A stretch of 64,000 nt of DNA from Tetracladium setigerum (lineage: Eukaryota; Ascomycota; Leotiomycetes; Helotiales), in assembly GCA_031472005.1 (NCBI GenBank), contig PZJY01000001.1, positions 3,534,001 to 3,598,000 on the forward strand, given 5' to 3'. Shown in pieces: positions 38,167 to 50,572 of this stretch. The position numbers and the translations under genes were made by a program. A model generated the notes under the pieces. The model was given only the letters and a program-made list of their open reading frames with translations, searched no databases and had not been told where the DNA came from. Position 1 is the stretch's first letter. Each line of letters opens with the position of its first letter.

Positions 38167-40074
38167 TTACGCTGCACCACCCATCTCGATCTTCTTGCCC
38201 TTGACAGACTTCCACTCGATTGCAGCGCTGCCAATGATGGTTGTAGCAGCCATGACAGCAGCGACGAGGAAGGACTGAGTGAGACCGTTGTTATATGCGA
38301 GCGTGACACCAGCGAGATCTGCTTTGTCCACGGTGCTTTGGATGGCTGTAGCACCAGTCTTGAGAACAACGAGAGGGTCGACAGATGGAGCGAATTCAGC
38401 CAATCCTTCAACAAGCTTGTTTGTGAAGACATTTTGGCCGATCGAGACGAACAAGGCTCCTCCCAAAGTCTGGGCGAAGATGATGATTGAAGTACCAGTT
38501 GGAACGTCGGACAAGTCCAAAACGGTTTGGACAGCGATGAGAGGTTGTTGCATGCCCAAACCAATTCCAATGCCGGTGAGAGCTTGGTAACCGATCCATT
38601 TAGCGTGACCAGAGTCAGGCTCCAAGGTTGTGAGCAGACCGGCGCCGATGGACATGATTATGGACGAAGCGAGCATCAGTGGAGCATATTGTCCCAGAAC
38701 GGTGACAATAACACCACCAATAATACTGACAATAACAAGACCCAAGATCAATGGCAAATTCATAATGCCAGACTTGACTGCGCTTGCTCCTTTGACGGCT
38801 TGGAACCAGATGGGTAGATAGTAAACGAGCAAGAGGAAGAAGGCGCCCAAGGCAAAGGCATAGTATGCAGCTGCCCAGACGGACCTCTTCTTCAAGACTC
38901 GGGGTGGAACGGTTGCCGAATCTTGCTTCCAGAACTGGATAGCAATGAAAATGCCAATCAGAACACCGAAGAAAACGAAGAGAAGAATGATTCTCCATGA
39001 ACCCCAAGCGTGCTCGGTTCCTCCCCATTGCAGAGCGAGCAAAAGACAGATGATTGCTGGGATGAAGACTGCAGTTCCTTCAAGATCGAACTCCTTGACA
39101 CGGGCAGCCCAACCGAGATCTGCAATTGCTGCTCGGTCTGGGTTTTGGAAGTAGACGATGATAACGGCAACAGTAATCGCACCCAAGGGAAGATTGATAT
39201 AGAAACACCAACGCCACGTGGCTTTATCGGTAAAAACGCCACCCAAAGAGGTCCAGCAACAGATGCTATTCCGTACATGGCGCCGATAAGTCCAGTGAAC
39301 TGAATTTTAAGTTAGTTTACCTATGTTTGCTATATTAAACAGCAGGGCTGACTTACGATTGGTCGCTTAGCTAGCGGAACGGAGTACGCAACAATGATGA
39401 GAGCACCAGAGAAGATTCCAGCAGAACCGATACCAGCAATTGCTCGACCAATGATCAGAGCAATGGAATTTGGCGCAACACCGCAGATCAAGCTTCCGAG
39501 CTCAAAGACACCGATTGCGCCCAAGTAGACATATTTGATGCTGAAGAACGAATAGAACTTGCCGAACAAGAGTTGGAAGGAGGCCGTGGTGAGTAGGTAA
39601 GCTGATCCATACCATCCTACATCTGCCAGGGATTCGAATTGGTCGGTGATTTTTGGGATTGCGGTAGCGATAATCGTGTTGTCCTGAAGCGAAGCAAGGT
39701 TGGTTAGCAGGGGCAAGACAACATCAACTTCACAGCCACAACTACATTGAACATGAAAAGTAAAATGTAAAGAATGTAAAACGTACGAGTGCCATCAAGA
39801 AGACGGAGAGACAGAGAGCCAGAGATATAAGACCCAATCGCACTCCAGTTGGATACTCGATTCCCTCTCCACTGCTCATGACGCGGTTGAGTTCCTCTTG
39901 CGCCTCCTTGGCAGTATGAATCTTCTTGAGTTCATGGTGATTCTCATCCTTCGACATCGGTGGGGAATTCGCAGAAGCCGAAGACATTGGCCTCGACTCC
40001 TTCTCGTTCATGCTGGGTGTTTCGCTCTTGAGAGTTTCGCTGGTCGAGTCGTTGGTGTGCTTTTCGCCAACCAT
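38167..40074 (-). CDS. MFS drug:H+ antiporter, DHA2-type (14 TM) transporter
   Basis: Starts at the ATG at 40074 (MVGEKHTNDS), with a hydrophilic N-terminal tail of about 90 residues, then transmembrane helices. Exon joints are ALCLSVFLMAL-DNTIIATAIPK and AKRPI-FTGLIGAMYGIAS. The D-NTIIATAIPKI motif and GRAIAGIGSAGIFSGALII are classical for DHA2 exporters; GALFVSIGQNVFTNKL lies near the end. Family members export toxins, fungicides or secondary metabolites from the plasma membrane, but substrate cannot be inferred and no biosynthetic cluster surrounds it. One base is missing at about 39245-39247 (AAA on the plus strand), where GPL must be followed by LGGVFTDKATWRW. The ORF ends at 38167. Confidence 0.92.
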
Positions 40075-42245
40075 TTTGGGCGAAAGGCGAGGGGGGTTAT
40101 CGGTGTGTTGAATTTTGGTGAAGGAGTTGAAGAACGGCGGAAGCCAATTCAATTTAATTTTTACGGTCCCTGTTTTAGTGGCAAAGCCAAAGGTGGTGAA
40201 GAAGAAGAAGAAAGAAGAAAAGGGGAGGGTGAGAAGGTGAAGGAAGTGGTTTGTCGGGAAGTATGAACAATAACAACAAAGCAGAGTAGAGTGAAAAGAG
40301 AGGCTGATGACTTAACCTTATATCCCACGCACGCGCTTTAGCTCTTACGCCTTGGGCCAAAGCTGCGGCTTCTTTCGTGGACGTCGCTCATGGATCGTTG
40401 TCCAGCGAAAGTTGAATTGGTCGCAGGAATGGCAAACTGCAATTTGGTCGCGGACATTCTGTAGACAAATCTTTTCCGCCATTTTCGGACGAAGCATCTG
40501 ATTGGCTGAGATCCTTGTCCGACGGAGAAGGGGGGCCCCGATTGTCCGAAGCTTTTTCAAGCTAAGCGGAAATAAGGTGAATGGGTGGATGTACCTGGAA
40601 AGCTTGAGCGGAAGTAGTGACATCTTTAACTTCTAAACTCCATAGTGTAAAGTCCACCTCCTTTCTGAGCGAGATACGATACTGTACCAGATCTCGTTCA
40701 GCCCTATTTGTCTGTCTACAACCCCATACTTTGCACGACTTTCAATTCAGTTGAAAGTGAGGTTATTCAACAACTCCATGCTTTCTTCTCAGTGTCGTAT
40801 CAGATGGCTTGCAAGAAAAGTGCTCAAAACCACCTCATAATCGCCTCAAAAATATCTACATCCGATTCGGTGTTCGAGATTCTGGTCGGTGTTCAATATT
40901 ACTTGGCGTAGGTAGGATTCAGTCCCTTAATTTGGCACATGGGGGGCATGGCACAGCACGGCCTCCACCTTATCCCTATGACTCTATGACTCTTTCATGC
41001 CTGCCTGCCTGCCTGCCTGAGTCCTGACGACTCAACAAAATTTGCCATACGAAAGGGAATAATGCGAGCCCGTTGCTGACAGCCGTCAACCGACTTGGTG
41101 ATGACGACTTGCATTCTTCTTGTGCATCCCACAGAGCTGAAGCCCAAACGATAATGATAATAATACGGAGAGGTACAATGGTGGCCTGAGAGGGTAATAC
41201 GAGGGAGTTCATCACGCGCAACAAAAGCAAATTCCTTGCGAGTAGGCATTTTACCTACAATGTGTGATTTACAGATTGTGTTTGCTCTAAATCAGATTAG
41301 GGCATCTCCCCTCATATCATATTTCTATTTTTTTCTAGCCGAACAGAATCTACGAAGTTAGAATTGAGACCTCTTCAAAAATCCCCCAATAATCCTCATC
41401 GTTCTGCCCTCCAAAATGGTCCTCCTCGAGTACAGTACTTTCGTCAATTCTATTTCAACCAACACAACACTGTAATCAGAATTCCATTCATCCCGCAATT
41501 TTCCTCGCCATTACCCGAAAGATACTCGTACTGTACACTTTTGAGATTCTTCCCTCTCCAAAGTAGAAATGAATTATCGCAGCCTCCTCGCCTACTGTAC
41601 TGTATCCCGACCCTCACCGGCGGCTTACCCGCCAAAAGCAGCCCGAACTTGCGAGCCTCGCAAAGCAAGCGAGAGCCAAGGGACACCAAACTTCACCAAG
41701 GGAGTCAAGAACCAAAAGGTGGACGCCTTCGGTTACTAGTGCCATATTATTACCCGACCTGCAGGAGATCACTGTGGCAAATAGTGCAAAGAAGGGGTGG
41801 ACGGGGGTCTCACAGTCATATACAGTGCTATACTTTTCTATCTTACGATCAGACAAATCACCAACGATGAATCACAATGACACAAACCTACCCTACTGTA
41901 CTGTACGTACAGTATCCTCGCCTCGTACGCGAGATGCACCTTCCGTAAAACTGTTTGTTGGTGGCATATTTACAGTTTCGCGTCGATGACAGTGTATGCA
42001 TGATGATAACCGAGAGTCAAGATTCGGCTCATTATTCGCGATTGTTACGTTGTATTATTCAACTGCTCGATCAGGGTACTCTCCGTACAGTAGCAATAAG
42101 TAAGTAAACTGGGGTATCATGTCCATATCCTCCTCCTCAAATGATGCAAGTTGTTATCTTCCCTCCTACGCCAAAGCTAAATTGCAAACCCATTTTCCAC
42201 GGTATTTTTCTTTCCATTCATATTTCCCCCATCTCGCAATATTGA
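40075..42245. other. intergenic region upstream of the MFS gene
   Basis: About 2.2 kb containing the MFS promoter and the 3' flank of the MutL gene. It has a (TGCC)n run at about 40998-41019. The longest ORFs, near 41364-41870, have no domain-like composition. I see no gene or transposon remnant. Confidence 0.55.
40998..41019. repeat. (TGCC)n tetranucleotide repeat
   Basis: About five consecutive TGCC units in gene-free DNA. Confidence 0.85.
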
Positions 42246-45022
42246 TCATCGTAACAATTCAGTATTTCGACCCTGCGTCAGATTTTGAAAAGAATACTCA
42301 ATCTCTATCTCACCCTCTGTTTTGGTCTCTCTCCACTTCGTAACCATTTCTTTGGTCTTCCTGATAATATCCGAGGTCTCAGTTACGTTACTGAACTTAA
42401 GCCCAGATATTAAATCCCCGTTGCTAATATACAAATCCCCTTCCCCAAGACGCCTTGCCAATTCCTTGATGTTCGCGGTGTTTGTGGGGACCCTGACCAT
42501 CATCGAATGCAGTTCCTGGTTCTCTGGAACCTTTTCGAGTGGGAGGCGGCTTGACTTCAGTCTAGTCGACTTAGAAGCATCCCCAGGTTGGAAGGACATT
42601 GATCGTTGCCTTCGGATCAGATATGCTCGTGGGTCGCCATCTGGTATGAGTGTTTTGATAGTTCGTCGTTTCTCAACCCTATTAGATTCTCGAGGCGTGG
42701 TTGGTTGTTCCTGCGATAATGTGGCTAGTGCTGCATGATAGCGGTTTTTGTGAGCTGACATCCGGACTACGTCGATGTCCGCGTCCGATATATTTTCATC
42801 TACTGTCTCAACTGCAACCTTTGCTCGAGAAAGTTTAGCCTTCTGACGCTGTTGGCGTGTGAATTCCTCCTTCCTGTCCTCGTAATCCATCGACCATTGC
42901 AAATCTGGGTCAGATGGCTGGCTGGTTATTGGTCCTTCCTGTTGCGAATTCTCCATGCGCAATTGACGGGCTTCTGGAAGGATTGTTTGCCGATGTTTGT
43001 CGTGGAGAGGATTGGCGAGGCTCAATAGAGGAGAAACAAATGCCTTGTTCAAACTGCCTGTATGGCGTCCTTTTTTTGGAAGTCTAACGCTTTCTGGCAC
43101 TGTAGGACGTATGTTTTCCTCGGTCAGATTTCTCGCACTCACGAAGTCAGTCCGACGGACAAACTCAGTGGCATCATCACCAATAAGCAGGTCGCTTTCT
43201 TGTGAGTCTTCAAGAGGGCCACTATTTACATGAGGGCCTTGCCGTCGAACAATTGGAGACTCGATTTCAAACTCAGGGTTGTCTTCAGCAGCGAGAGGTG
43301 TAAGCTGGTACGGATTTGACACCATTCTTTGCTTTGTTACTCGGGCTTTCGCAGGTCGGACGTAGGCATCCGATACTTGAGGATCTGAAGAACAGTGCGG
43401 GGTGGGAAGGAATTGGCCCGCTCCAGGTTGTTGAATGCTTTCGTCAAGATCAGGCCAAGCAGTGCCAACTTTGGCCTGTGGGCGAACTGGGGCTGTCAAC
43501 TTCGCAATAACCCATGGGTTCAGACTGCTTGACTCATTGATTTGTATCTGTTCATGACTGAACTTCCCAATGCCTTGAGTTTGTTTGCGACTAAGATCCT
43601 CTACTGCTTCTGACAAGTCGTTGGACATATCGATACCCCATCTGCTCTTGTGGGTAAAGTGATTTGCTGCCACAACATGATCTTCTTCATCTGCGAGAGG
43701 GCCAGCCTGATTGGAACCCGTGGATACTCCAGAATCAATATCCAAGGGTAAAAACGATGGCTTCTTGCATGAAACTGGTGTCCCATTTACTCCCGTCCGT
43801 GGTACCATTGTGGGTTCGCGTGCAAGCAAAAGATTGAAGTCTATTCCCCGTCGACTAGAGATTGTTTAGGGTTGGTCCCTGTCAGGATCTCGTCTTCTCC
43901 ATAAAAGTCTTTGAAGAAGTTTTCGATTGATTCGAGTACCCAATCTTCATTGCAAAATAGAACATCATCCTTAGCTGGCTCGACGTTGGGATCGTAGCTC
44001 GCAACAGGGCAAATGATGTTCATCCGAAGGAAAGGATTCTTTGCAGCTTCAGAATTCCCCACGTGAGATCCTTTGATATACGCCTTGAAAAGGGTGACAA
44101 TCTTCTTCATCGTCCCTTTATCATGGGCAATCGGCCTCGAGTCAACGGACATATATTGTCCATGTCCAATTTTTGCTCGGTTTGCATCTGGGTTGGGCAA
44201 AAACATCTCAACAGTAAAGCCGATTTCCATATTCTGGGAATCCATATCATCATTACCACTGCTCTCTTGGATATCAATGGAACCATTGGGAAGGTATTTA
44301 GTTGGCTTGCGTTCCGGAAACGCCAATAACTTCTCCACACACTCTGAAGCTATATCCCTGCCAATGACCTGTGTGATGGCTCCTCTGATTCCTTCAGTTG
44401 GACGAGGGACAAATGACCAACCACCCTTGATTTCTTTCATTATTCGTAGGCTGAACTTAATGGTCGGCCGGGCCAAAGCGTAAGCTTGAAGAAGTTCTTT
44501 TATCTTAACGAGCATCTTGGGTGCTGCCTTCAATGCGGTCTGCTTTCGGACAGGAATCCTAGCCATAAAGTTCTTGACACACACAGTCGTTCCCACAGGA
44601 TGTGACGTCCGATTTTGCTTGAGAATACCGCCTGGTGGTCTAAGCACCAGGCAGGTTCCCACAGGCTCGCCTTCGGCTCTTGTCGTCACAGAGACTTCCC
44701 CCATCTGAACAGCACTTGCCAGTGCCTCTCCTCGAAAACCAAGGGTAACACCACCAACAGATCTAAGATCTTCGAACGATCTTAGCTTGCTCGTGTGACC
44801 GCGTCGTCCGAGAGCATCAAAATCATCTTCCGAGATGCCATGACCATTGTCTCGAACTTCGACCTTGTCTAAAGTATTTTGAGATATCAAAACGTCAATG
44901 GATTTTGCCTTTGCATCGAGAGCATTGTCTACGAGTTCTTTGACGAGAGAAAGAGAAGTGGTGAGCGTTTGACTGGACCCTAGGAGATGGATGGTTGCTT
45001 GTGGAAGCGGAGTGATGGACAT
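42246..45022 (-). CDS. MLH2: MutL homologue, Mlh2 / human PMS1 type
   Basis: The ATG at 45022 starts MSITPLPQATIHLLGSSQTL. The GHKL ATPase motifs are all present: ELVDNALDAKA (motif I), DNGHGI (motif II), and TLGFRGEALASA (motif III), followed by the transducer domain with PVRKQTALKAAPKML. A homopolymer deletion at 43865-43867 (TTT on the plus strand) breaks the frame; with one base added, NPK continues as TISSRRGIDFNLLLAREP into the ORF ending at 42246. The resulting protein is about 920 residues. I find no endonuclease motif (DQHAxxExxxxE), which fits Mlh2/PMS1 rather than Pms1/Pms2 or Mlh3. Mlh2 is an accessory factor in mismatch repair and limits gene conversion tracts. It shares a divergent upstream region with VAS1. 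Confidence 0.85.
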
Positions 45023-45143
45023 TATGAGGCAGAGGTAAGAATTGAATGACGATGATGATGATAATGTAAATAAACGAAATACTCCTCTTCCTCCGCCCAC
45101 TCGACGCCAGGATAGAAAAAAAGTCAAATTGTAAAAATGACGT

Positions 45144-45620
45144 TCATGGATGAATGTTGTTGTTGAATTGATATCGTCCTGACGTGTGCAAGATGAATGA
45201 CAGTTGCTGAGGGAAGACTAGGTGCCAAATAGGCTTAGCGCCACCCGAGAGTCTCTCATATGTATGCGGGCTCAGAAGTCTATAAAGAATTAATAAAAGA
45301 ATGATAGATGCCATAATCGAAAACAGCTGGCTGTCCTTAAACCACAGTCTGGACGATATTTCAACTGAATTGATTTTTAACATGACCGACTTTTTGTCGA
45401 AACCATGTCTCGCAAGTGCTGCGAGGCTGACATACGGTGCATCGGAGGTGATGGGCGTAATACAATACTTGCCCAACGGAATTGACGGATGATTCGTATC
45501 ATTTTGTCTTGGTGCATAAGTAAAGGACTCATAGAATAGTTAGTAGAAGAAATAAACATCAGACTCACCTATCAGTCATAACGAGGAGGGTACTCAAGTC
45601 CATCGCCATCGCATTCTTGG
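45144..45620 (-). CDS. possible small membrane protein, two exons
   Basis: A weak candidate in the MLH2-VAS1 interval. A first exon would start at the ATG near 45619 (MAMDLSTLLVMTD) and end at a strong GTGAGT donor near 45578; a perfect TACTAAC and a following AG at about 45538 would form the 3' end of the intron. The best-looking downstream frame (PSIPLGKYCITPITSDAPYV, then a TM helix SIMASIILLLILYRLLS) ends at 45144. That frame does not match the splice phase unless one base is missing. It overlaps the 5' flank of VAS1. Function unknown. Confidence 0.3.
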
Positions 45621-45864
45621 CAAGGCTACGAGTGTACGGCAAGCGAAGTGACAGCCAACAGGGGCCAATTCAAACATCGAGTCATCGCGACCAAACAAAT
45701 ATTTAGAGGAGAAGAGCACAACTGCGAACCGCTTTCTCTCGAACAACACACCACCCGAAACGCTCAATTACCGGCACGACGTCGAAACTCCTCTGCAAAG
45801 CGTTCCAGGTGCGCAGGTCGCCCCCAAACTTTCACTTCTACGATTCTCTTTCCCACGTGCAACA

Positions 45865-48800
45865 ATGGCCACGAATTCTGCTTCCTCCAACCCCAGTTTG
45901 TGACCCGCACTGCCCTTTCTTGAAGTATTCCTACTGATGGATTTCTTGCATAGTTGGGGAAAAAACCGGTCCTATTAGTGGGACACCACCTCCAGTTTCC
46001 GACGAGACAAAAGCTGCTTTGGCTGAAGCGACAAGTTCAAGTCTTCTCGGCTCTCACGCCTCAGGAAAAGATGCCGGAAGCAAGGTCGAACAAGCACCAC
46101 CTGCAGATGGCGAGAAGAAAGTAAAGAGCGAAAAAGAGTGTATGCCATCCCGAAATATGTGTTCCGGCGTATACCCAAGTTGTATGGGAGATACTAACTG
46201 ATTTGTGTAGTGGAGAAGGAACGAAAGAAGGCTGAGAAGCAAGCCAAATTCGACCAGAAGAAGGCTAAGGTCGCAACCCCAGCTCCTGCGACCAGCAAGA
46301 CCAAGGAAAAGAAAGCAAAGGCGGAGAAGAAGGTCGAAGAAGTTCTGCCAGCCTATGTTGAGGATACACCAGCTGGGGAGAAGAAGAGTACGAGTTGCGC
46401 ACCCAATGAGTTTGCGGCATTTCTAACCTTCAATAGTTATCAAATCATTCGATGATCCTCAATACAAAGCCTACAACCCTACCGCTGTCGAATCCGCATG
46501 GTATTCTTGGTGGGAAAAGGAGGGTTTCTTCAAGCCAGAGTTCACAGAAGATGGAAAAGTCAAGGACGCCGGATCATTCGTTATCGTTGAACCACCTCCT
46601 AACGTAACTGGAAATTTGCACATGGGACATGCGTTGGGAAATGCTCTGCAGGATGTCATGATTCGATTCAATCGTATGCACGGCAAAACCACCTTGTGGC
46701 TACCTGGATGTGATCACGCTGGTATCTCCACCAGAGTGTTGTCGAAAACATGTTGTGGCGCAAAGAGAAGAAAACCCGTCACGATTTGGGTAGACCAGAG
46801 TTTGTCAAGACTGTCTGGGACTGGAAAACCGAATACCACCAAAGAATCAACACTGTACTGAAGAGAATGGGCGCATCATTTGATTGGACTCGAGAGGCCT
46901 TTACGATGGACGCAAACTTCAGCTCCGCTGTCACTGAGACCTTTGTTACACTTCATGAGCAAGGAATTATCTACAGAGCAAACCGACTTGTCAATTGGTG
47001 CACGAAGCTAAACACTGCCCTTTCTAATCTTGAGGTCGTGAACAAAGAGTTGACCGGCCGGACTCTGCTGGATGTACCAGGTTATGAGAAGAAGGTTGAA
47101 TTTGGAATCATCGTTCACTTTAAGTACAACATCGAGGGTACTGATGAGCAGATCGAGGTTGCAACTACTCGACCAGAAACAATGCTGGGAGATACCGGTG
47201 TTGCTGTTCATCCCGCGGATGAGCGCTACAAGCATTTGGTAGGCAAGAATGCTATCCATCCTTTCATTCCCGGACGACTCATGCCAATTGTTGCCGATGA
47301 CTACGTTGAGAAGGATTTCGGTACTGGCGCAGTCAAGATCACCCCTGCTCATGACCCCAACGATTTTGCTCTTGGAACTCGCCACAAACTCGAATTTATC
47401 AACATCTTAACTGATGATGGCAAGATGAATGATAACGCCGGTCCATATTCTGGACAGAAGCGATTCGACGTTCGATATACCATCCAAGAAGACCTCAAGA
47501 AGGCTGGATTGTATGTCGACAAAAAGGACAACCCCATGACAGTTCCCCTTTGCGAAAAATCCAAAGATGTTATTGAACCTCTCATGAAGCCTCAATGGTG
47601 GATGAGCATGAAGGATATGGCCGCCGCCGCTTTGGACGTCGTAAAGACTGGAGAGATCAAGATTTTGCCAGAAAGTGCCGAGAAGAGTTATATTAGATGG
47701 ATGGAAAATGTCAATGACTGGTGTCTCTCTCGACAGCTATGGTGGGGTCATCAAGCGCCAATGTACTTTGCACAGATTGCTGGCGAAGAACAAGATGAAG
47801 CTGATGGTAAGCTCTGGTTTGCTGGACGCACAGAGGAGGAGGCTCTGGAGAAAGCCAAAAAGGCATTGCCAGGAAAGACCTTCACCCTCAAGAGAGACGA
47901 AGATGTTCTGGATACCTGGTTCTCTTCTGGTCTATGGCCTTTTGCAACTCTTGGCTGGCCGAACAAGACTCACGATTTGGAGACTCTCTTCCCAACATCC
48001 GTCCTTGAAACCGGATGGGATATCCTCTTCTTCTGGATTGCTCGCATGATCATGTTCAGTCTCAAATTGACCGGCAAGGTTCCCTTCACAGAGGTATACT
48101 GCCATTCTCTGATTCGTGATTCCGAGGGCAGAAAGATGTCGAAGTCATTGGGTAATGTCATCGATCCCCAAGACGTAATCGAAGGTATTCAGTTGGAAGA
48201 TCTACATAAGAAGCTTCTGACAGGTAACCTCAACCCAGCTGAGGTTGTAAAGGCTACAAAGTACCAAAAGACCGCGTTTCCGGATGGAATCCCACAATGT
48301 GGAACAGACGCTCTTCGTTTCGCTCTTGTGTCCTACACAACTGGTGGTGGTGATATTGCCTTTGATATCAAGGTCATTCACGGATACCGTAAATTCTGTA
48401 ACAAGATTTATCAAGCCACCAAATACGTGCTTGGTAGACTTGATGCCGATTTTGTCCCTCAGAAGACAGCTGCATTGACCGGCAAGGAGTCTCTGGCTGA
48501 ACGATGGATCCTTCACAAGATGACAATTGCTGCTCGCGAGGTCAACCAGGCTATCAACGACCGCGAGTTCATGAAGTCGACCTCGATCATTTACCAGTTC
48601 TGGTACAACAACTTGTGCGATGTCTACATCGAGAATTCGAAAGCCATTCTTCAAGACGGTACTCCAGAGGAGAAGCGCTCTGCTCTGGACACTTTATACA
48701 CCACTCTTGAAGGCGCTCTGACGATGATCCACCCTTACATGCCTTTCTTGACCGAAGAGTTGTGGCAACGCCTTCCTCGCCGTCCAGATGACAAGACACC

Positions 48801-49407
48801 TTCCATCGTTCTTGCAAGATACCCAGTATACGAGGCTACCTTGGACAGTCCTTCTTCAGCCGAAGCATACGAACTCGTGCTTGAAGTCTCAAAGGGTATC
48901 CGTTCGCTAATGTCCGAGTATGCGATTAAGGACGAGGGCTCTGGTTTGTTTCCCTAACAACTTAATATCTCACAGAAGTTAGACACTAACATTTCAATAG
49001 TATTTGTCCAAGCCTACAGCCCAACCGCTTCCTCCACCATAACCGAACAAGCAGCCTCCATCCGATCCCTATCCGGCAAAGGCGTCTCAAGCCTCAAAAT
49101 CCTCCCAACAACCGAGTCCCGCCCTGCCGGCTGCGTCGTTTTCTCCGTGTCCTCCGAAGCCGCTGTCTTCCTTTATGTCAAAGGCCGTGTCGATATCGAT
49201 GGCGAGATTGCTAAGGCTGCCAAGAAGCTAGAGAAGACTAAGCAGAGCATCGAAAAGCAAAAGAAGATTTTGAACGATGAAGATTACAGAGGAAAGGTCG
49301 CCAAGGACTTGCAGGAGGTGGAGGAGAGGAAGTTGGCTGATTGGGAGACGGAGAAGAAGGCATTTGAGGAGACTATTAAGCAGTTTGAGATTTTGAAGTT
49401 AGAGTAG
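45865..49407 (+). CDS. VAS1: valyl-tRNA synthetase (class I)
   Basis: Exons start with MATNSASSNPIGEKTGP (45865-45895 joined to 45954) and run to the stop at 49407, about 1,100 residues, as in yeast Vas1. Motifs: the HIGH signature as NLHMGHAL near 46620, the CP1 editing domain (TTRPETMLGDTGVAVHP and the CCATE-like region), KMSKSLGN at about 48132, the anticodon-binding domain and a C-terminal coiled coil (AKKLEKTKQSIEKQKK). The N-terminal extension is Lys/Glu-rich (KEKKAKAEKKVEEVLPAYVE), as in eukaryotic ValRS. Charges tRNA-Val with valine. One base is missing at 46731-46732: GIST must continue QSVVENMLWRKEKKTRHDLG, which needs CCC instead of CC. The upstream frame is open for 71 codons without an ATG (see findings). 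Confidence 0.95.
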
Positions 49408-49940
49408 ATTAGTAGTTAGATGTTTCTGTTAGTGATGAACGCAAAAACTTGCTTACGTGTTGTTTTTTTCAATTTGATCCCTTTGAACTCCGTGATTGTC
49501 ATGGTCAGATTACTTGTTATTGTGTTCAGTGAGTGTCAGGTTTCATGGAACAAGCGGGAACAGGTGAAATTTGAAAGAGAGATTGTTTTGACAAGCTTGA
49601 GGGCTCCAATATTAACTGAGTATTAAGTGATTCACGGTGGAACGGTGTTATGTATAGCACAATTAGAATTACTGCACGCGATAGCAAAGAAGGTTGATTG
49701 AAAAAGACTCGCATTTGTAGAATTTTCTGTTGACCTAAATAAGCTGGTCGTCATAATTTGTCTTCTCATTTTCATCAATGAAGACAATAAATGAGATGAT
49801 GTGTGCCAGAAGGCAATGCAGATTCCCAATCAAGCTCCTCCAACGTCCGTCCAAGCACAATAGAAGAGGATTTTCGATTAAGGTCTCCCCCTTTGTTCCT
49901 CCTCGAGCTCACTCAAATTGGGCCTCAAAATCCTCTAGCT
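49408..49940. other. convergent 3' region
   Basis: AT-rich DNA between the VAS1 stop and the 3' end of the facing unknown gene. No feature is seen beyond short ORFs without composition. Confidence 0.6.
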
Positions 49941-50572
49941 TCATGTACTGAAGTGTATAGGCCTTGTAGATTTCTGGATCCTCAAATGTGTGATGATCCC
50001 ACATGGCCTCGTGCCATGGATTGGATTTGGTGTTCCATCAACGCCGACAGATACCCTTGGTGCAAGGAGCATTGCAAGGTGGGGGATCTGAATGTGATCG
50101 ATCCTGGTGATCTCATCTGGCTCAGAGACTGTAAAGGTAGGATTTAGTGCCCCCAGCCCATAGTATGGGTAAAACACTACATCCTTGGCAGCATCGAGGT
50201 AGATTGGGTGAGCGCACTCCTTCTCGGATGAAAGCTTGTAGACTTTGAGGGTGACTTGTCGTGAGATCTGGCATACGTGTAGCATGGCCGGGGTGTAAGA
50301 ACTTGTTGTAATCCTGAATTTTGGAAGGGTTGTCGATTGTGAGAGCTCACAGTGAGCACTACAGTGATGCCGCTTGTACCAGAACCAGATCCAGATGCAA
50401 GATCAACAAGAGCCATCTTCGAAGCCAGAAGCGACAAGATCTTATTGCCGTTGGCTGGAATAGCAGGAGATGAACCACTGGGGTGAGGTGTAAAGATGAA
50501 TGAGGTGCTGTTGTTGTCTTCAACCGACGGGGTCAAAGAGACTGCCTCGACTTCAGCGGAGTTTGAAGCCAT
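49941..50572 (-). CDS. unknown small protein
   Basis: The ATG at 50572 opens a Ser-rich leader (MASNSAEVEAVSLTPSVEDN). A possible intron with donor GTGAGC and acceptor TTCAG lies at about 50310-50355. The most protein-like downstream frame contains LKVYKLSSEKECAHPIYLDA and ends at 49941. Splice phase and this frame disagree by one base, so a homopolymer deletion or a different exon structure is required. I do not recognise a family. It faces VAS1 tail to tail and has a 2.7 kb gene-free region upstream. Confidence 0.45.

Noticed and set aside
38041..38590. Plus-strand ORFs at the 3' end of the MFS gene
   Set aside because: They lie opposite the conserved transmembrane coding sequence and have no features of their own.
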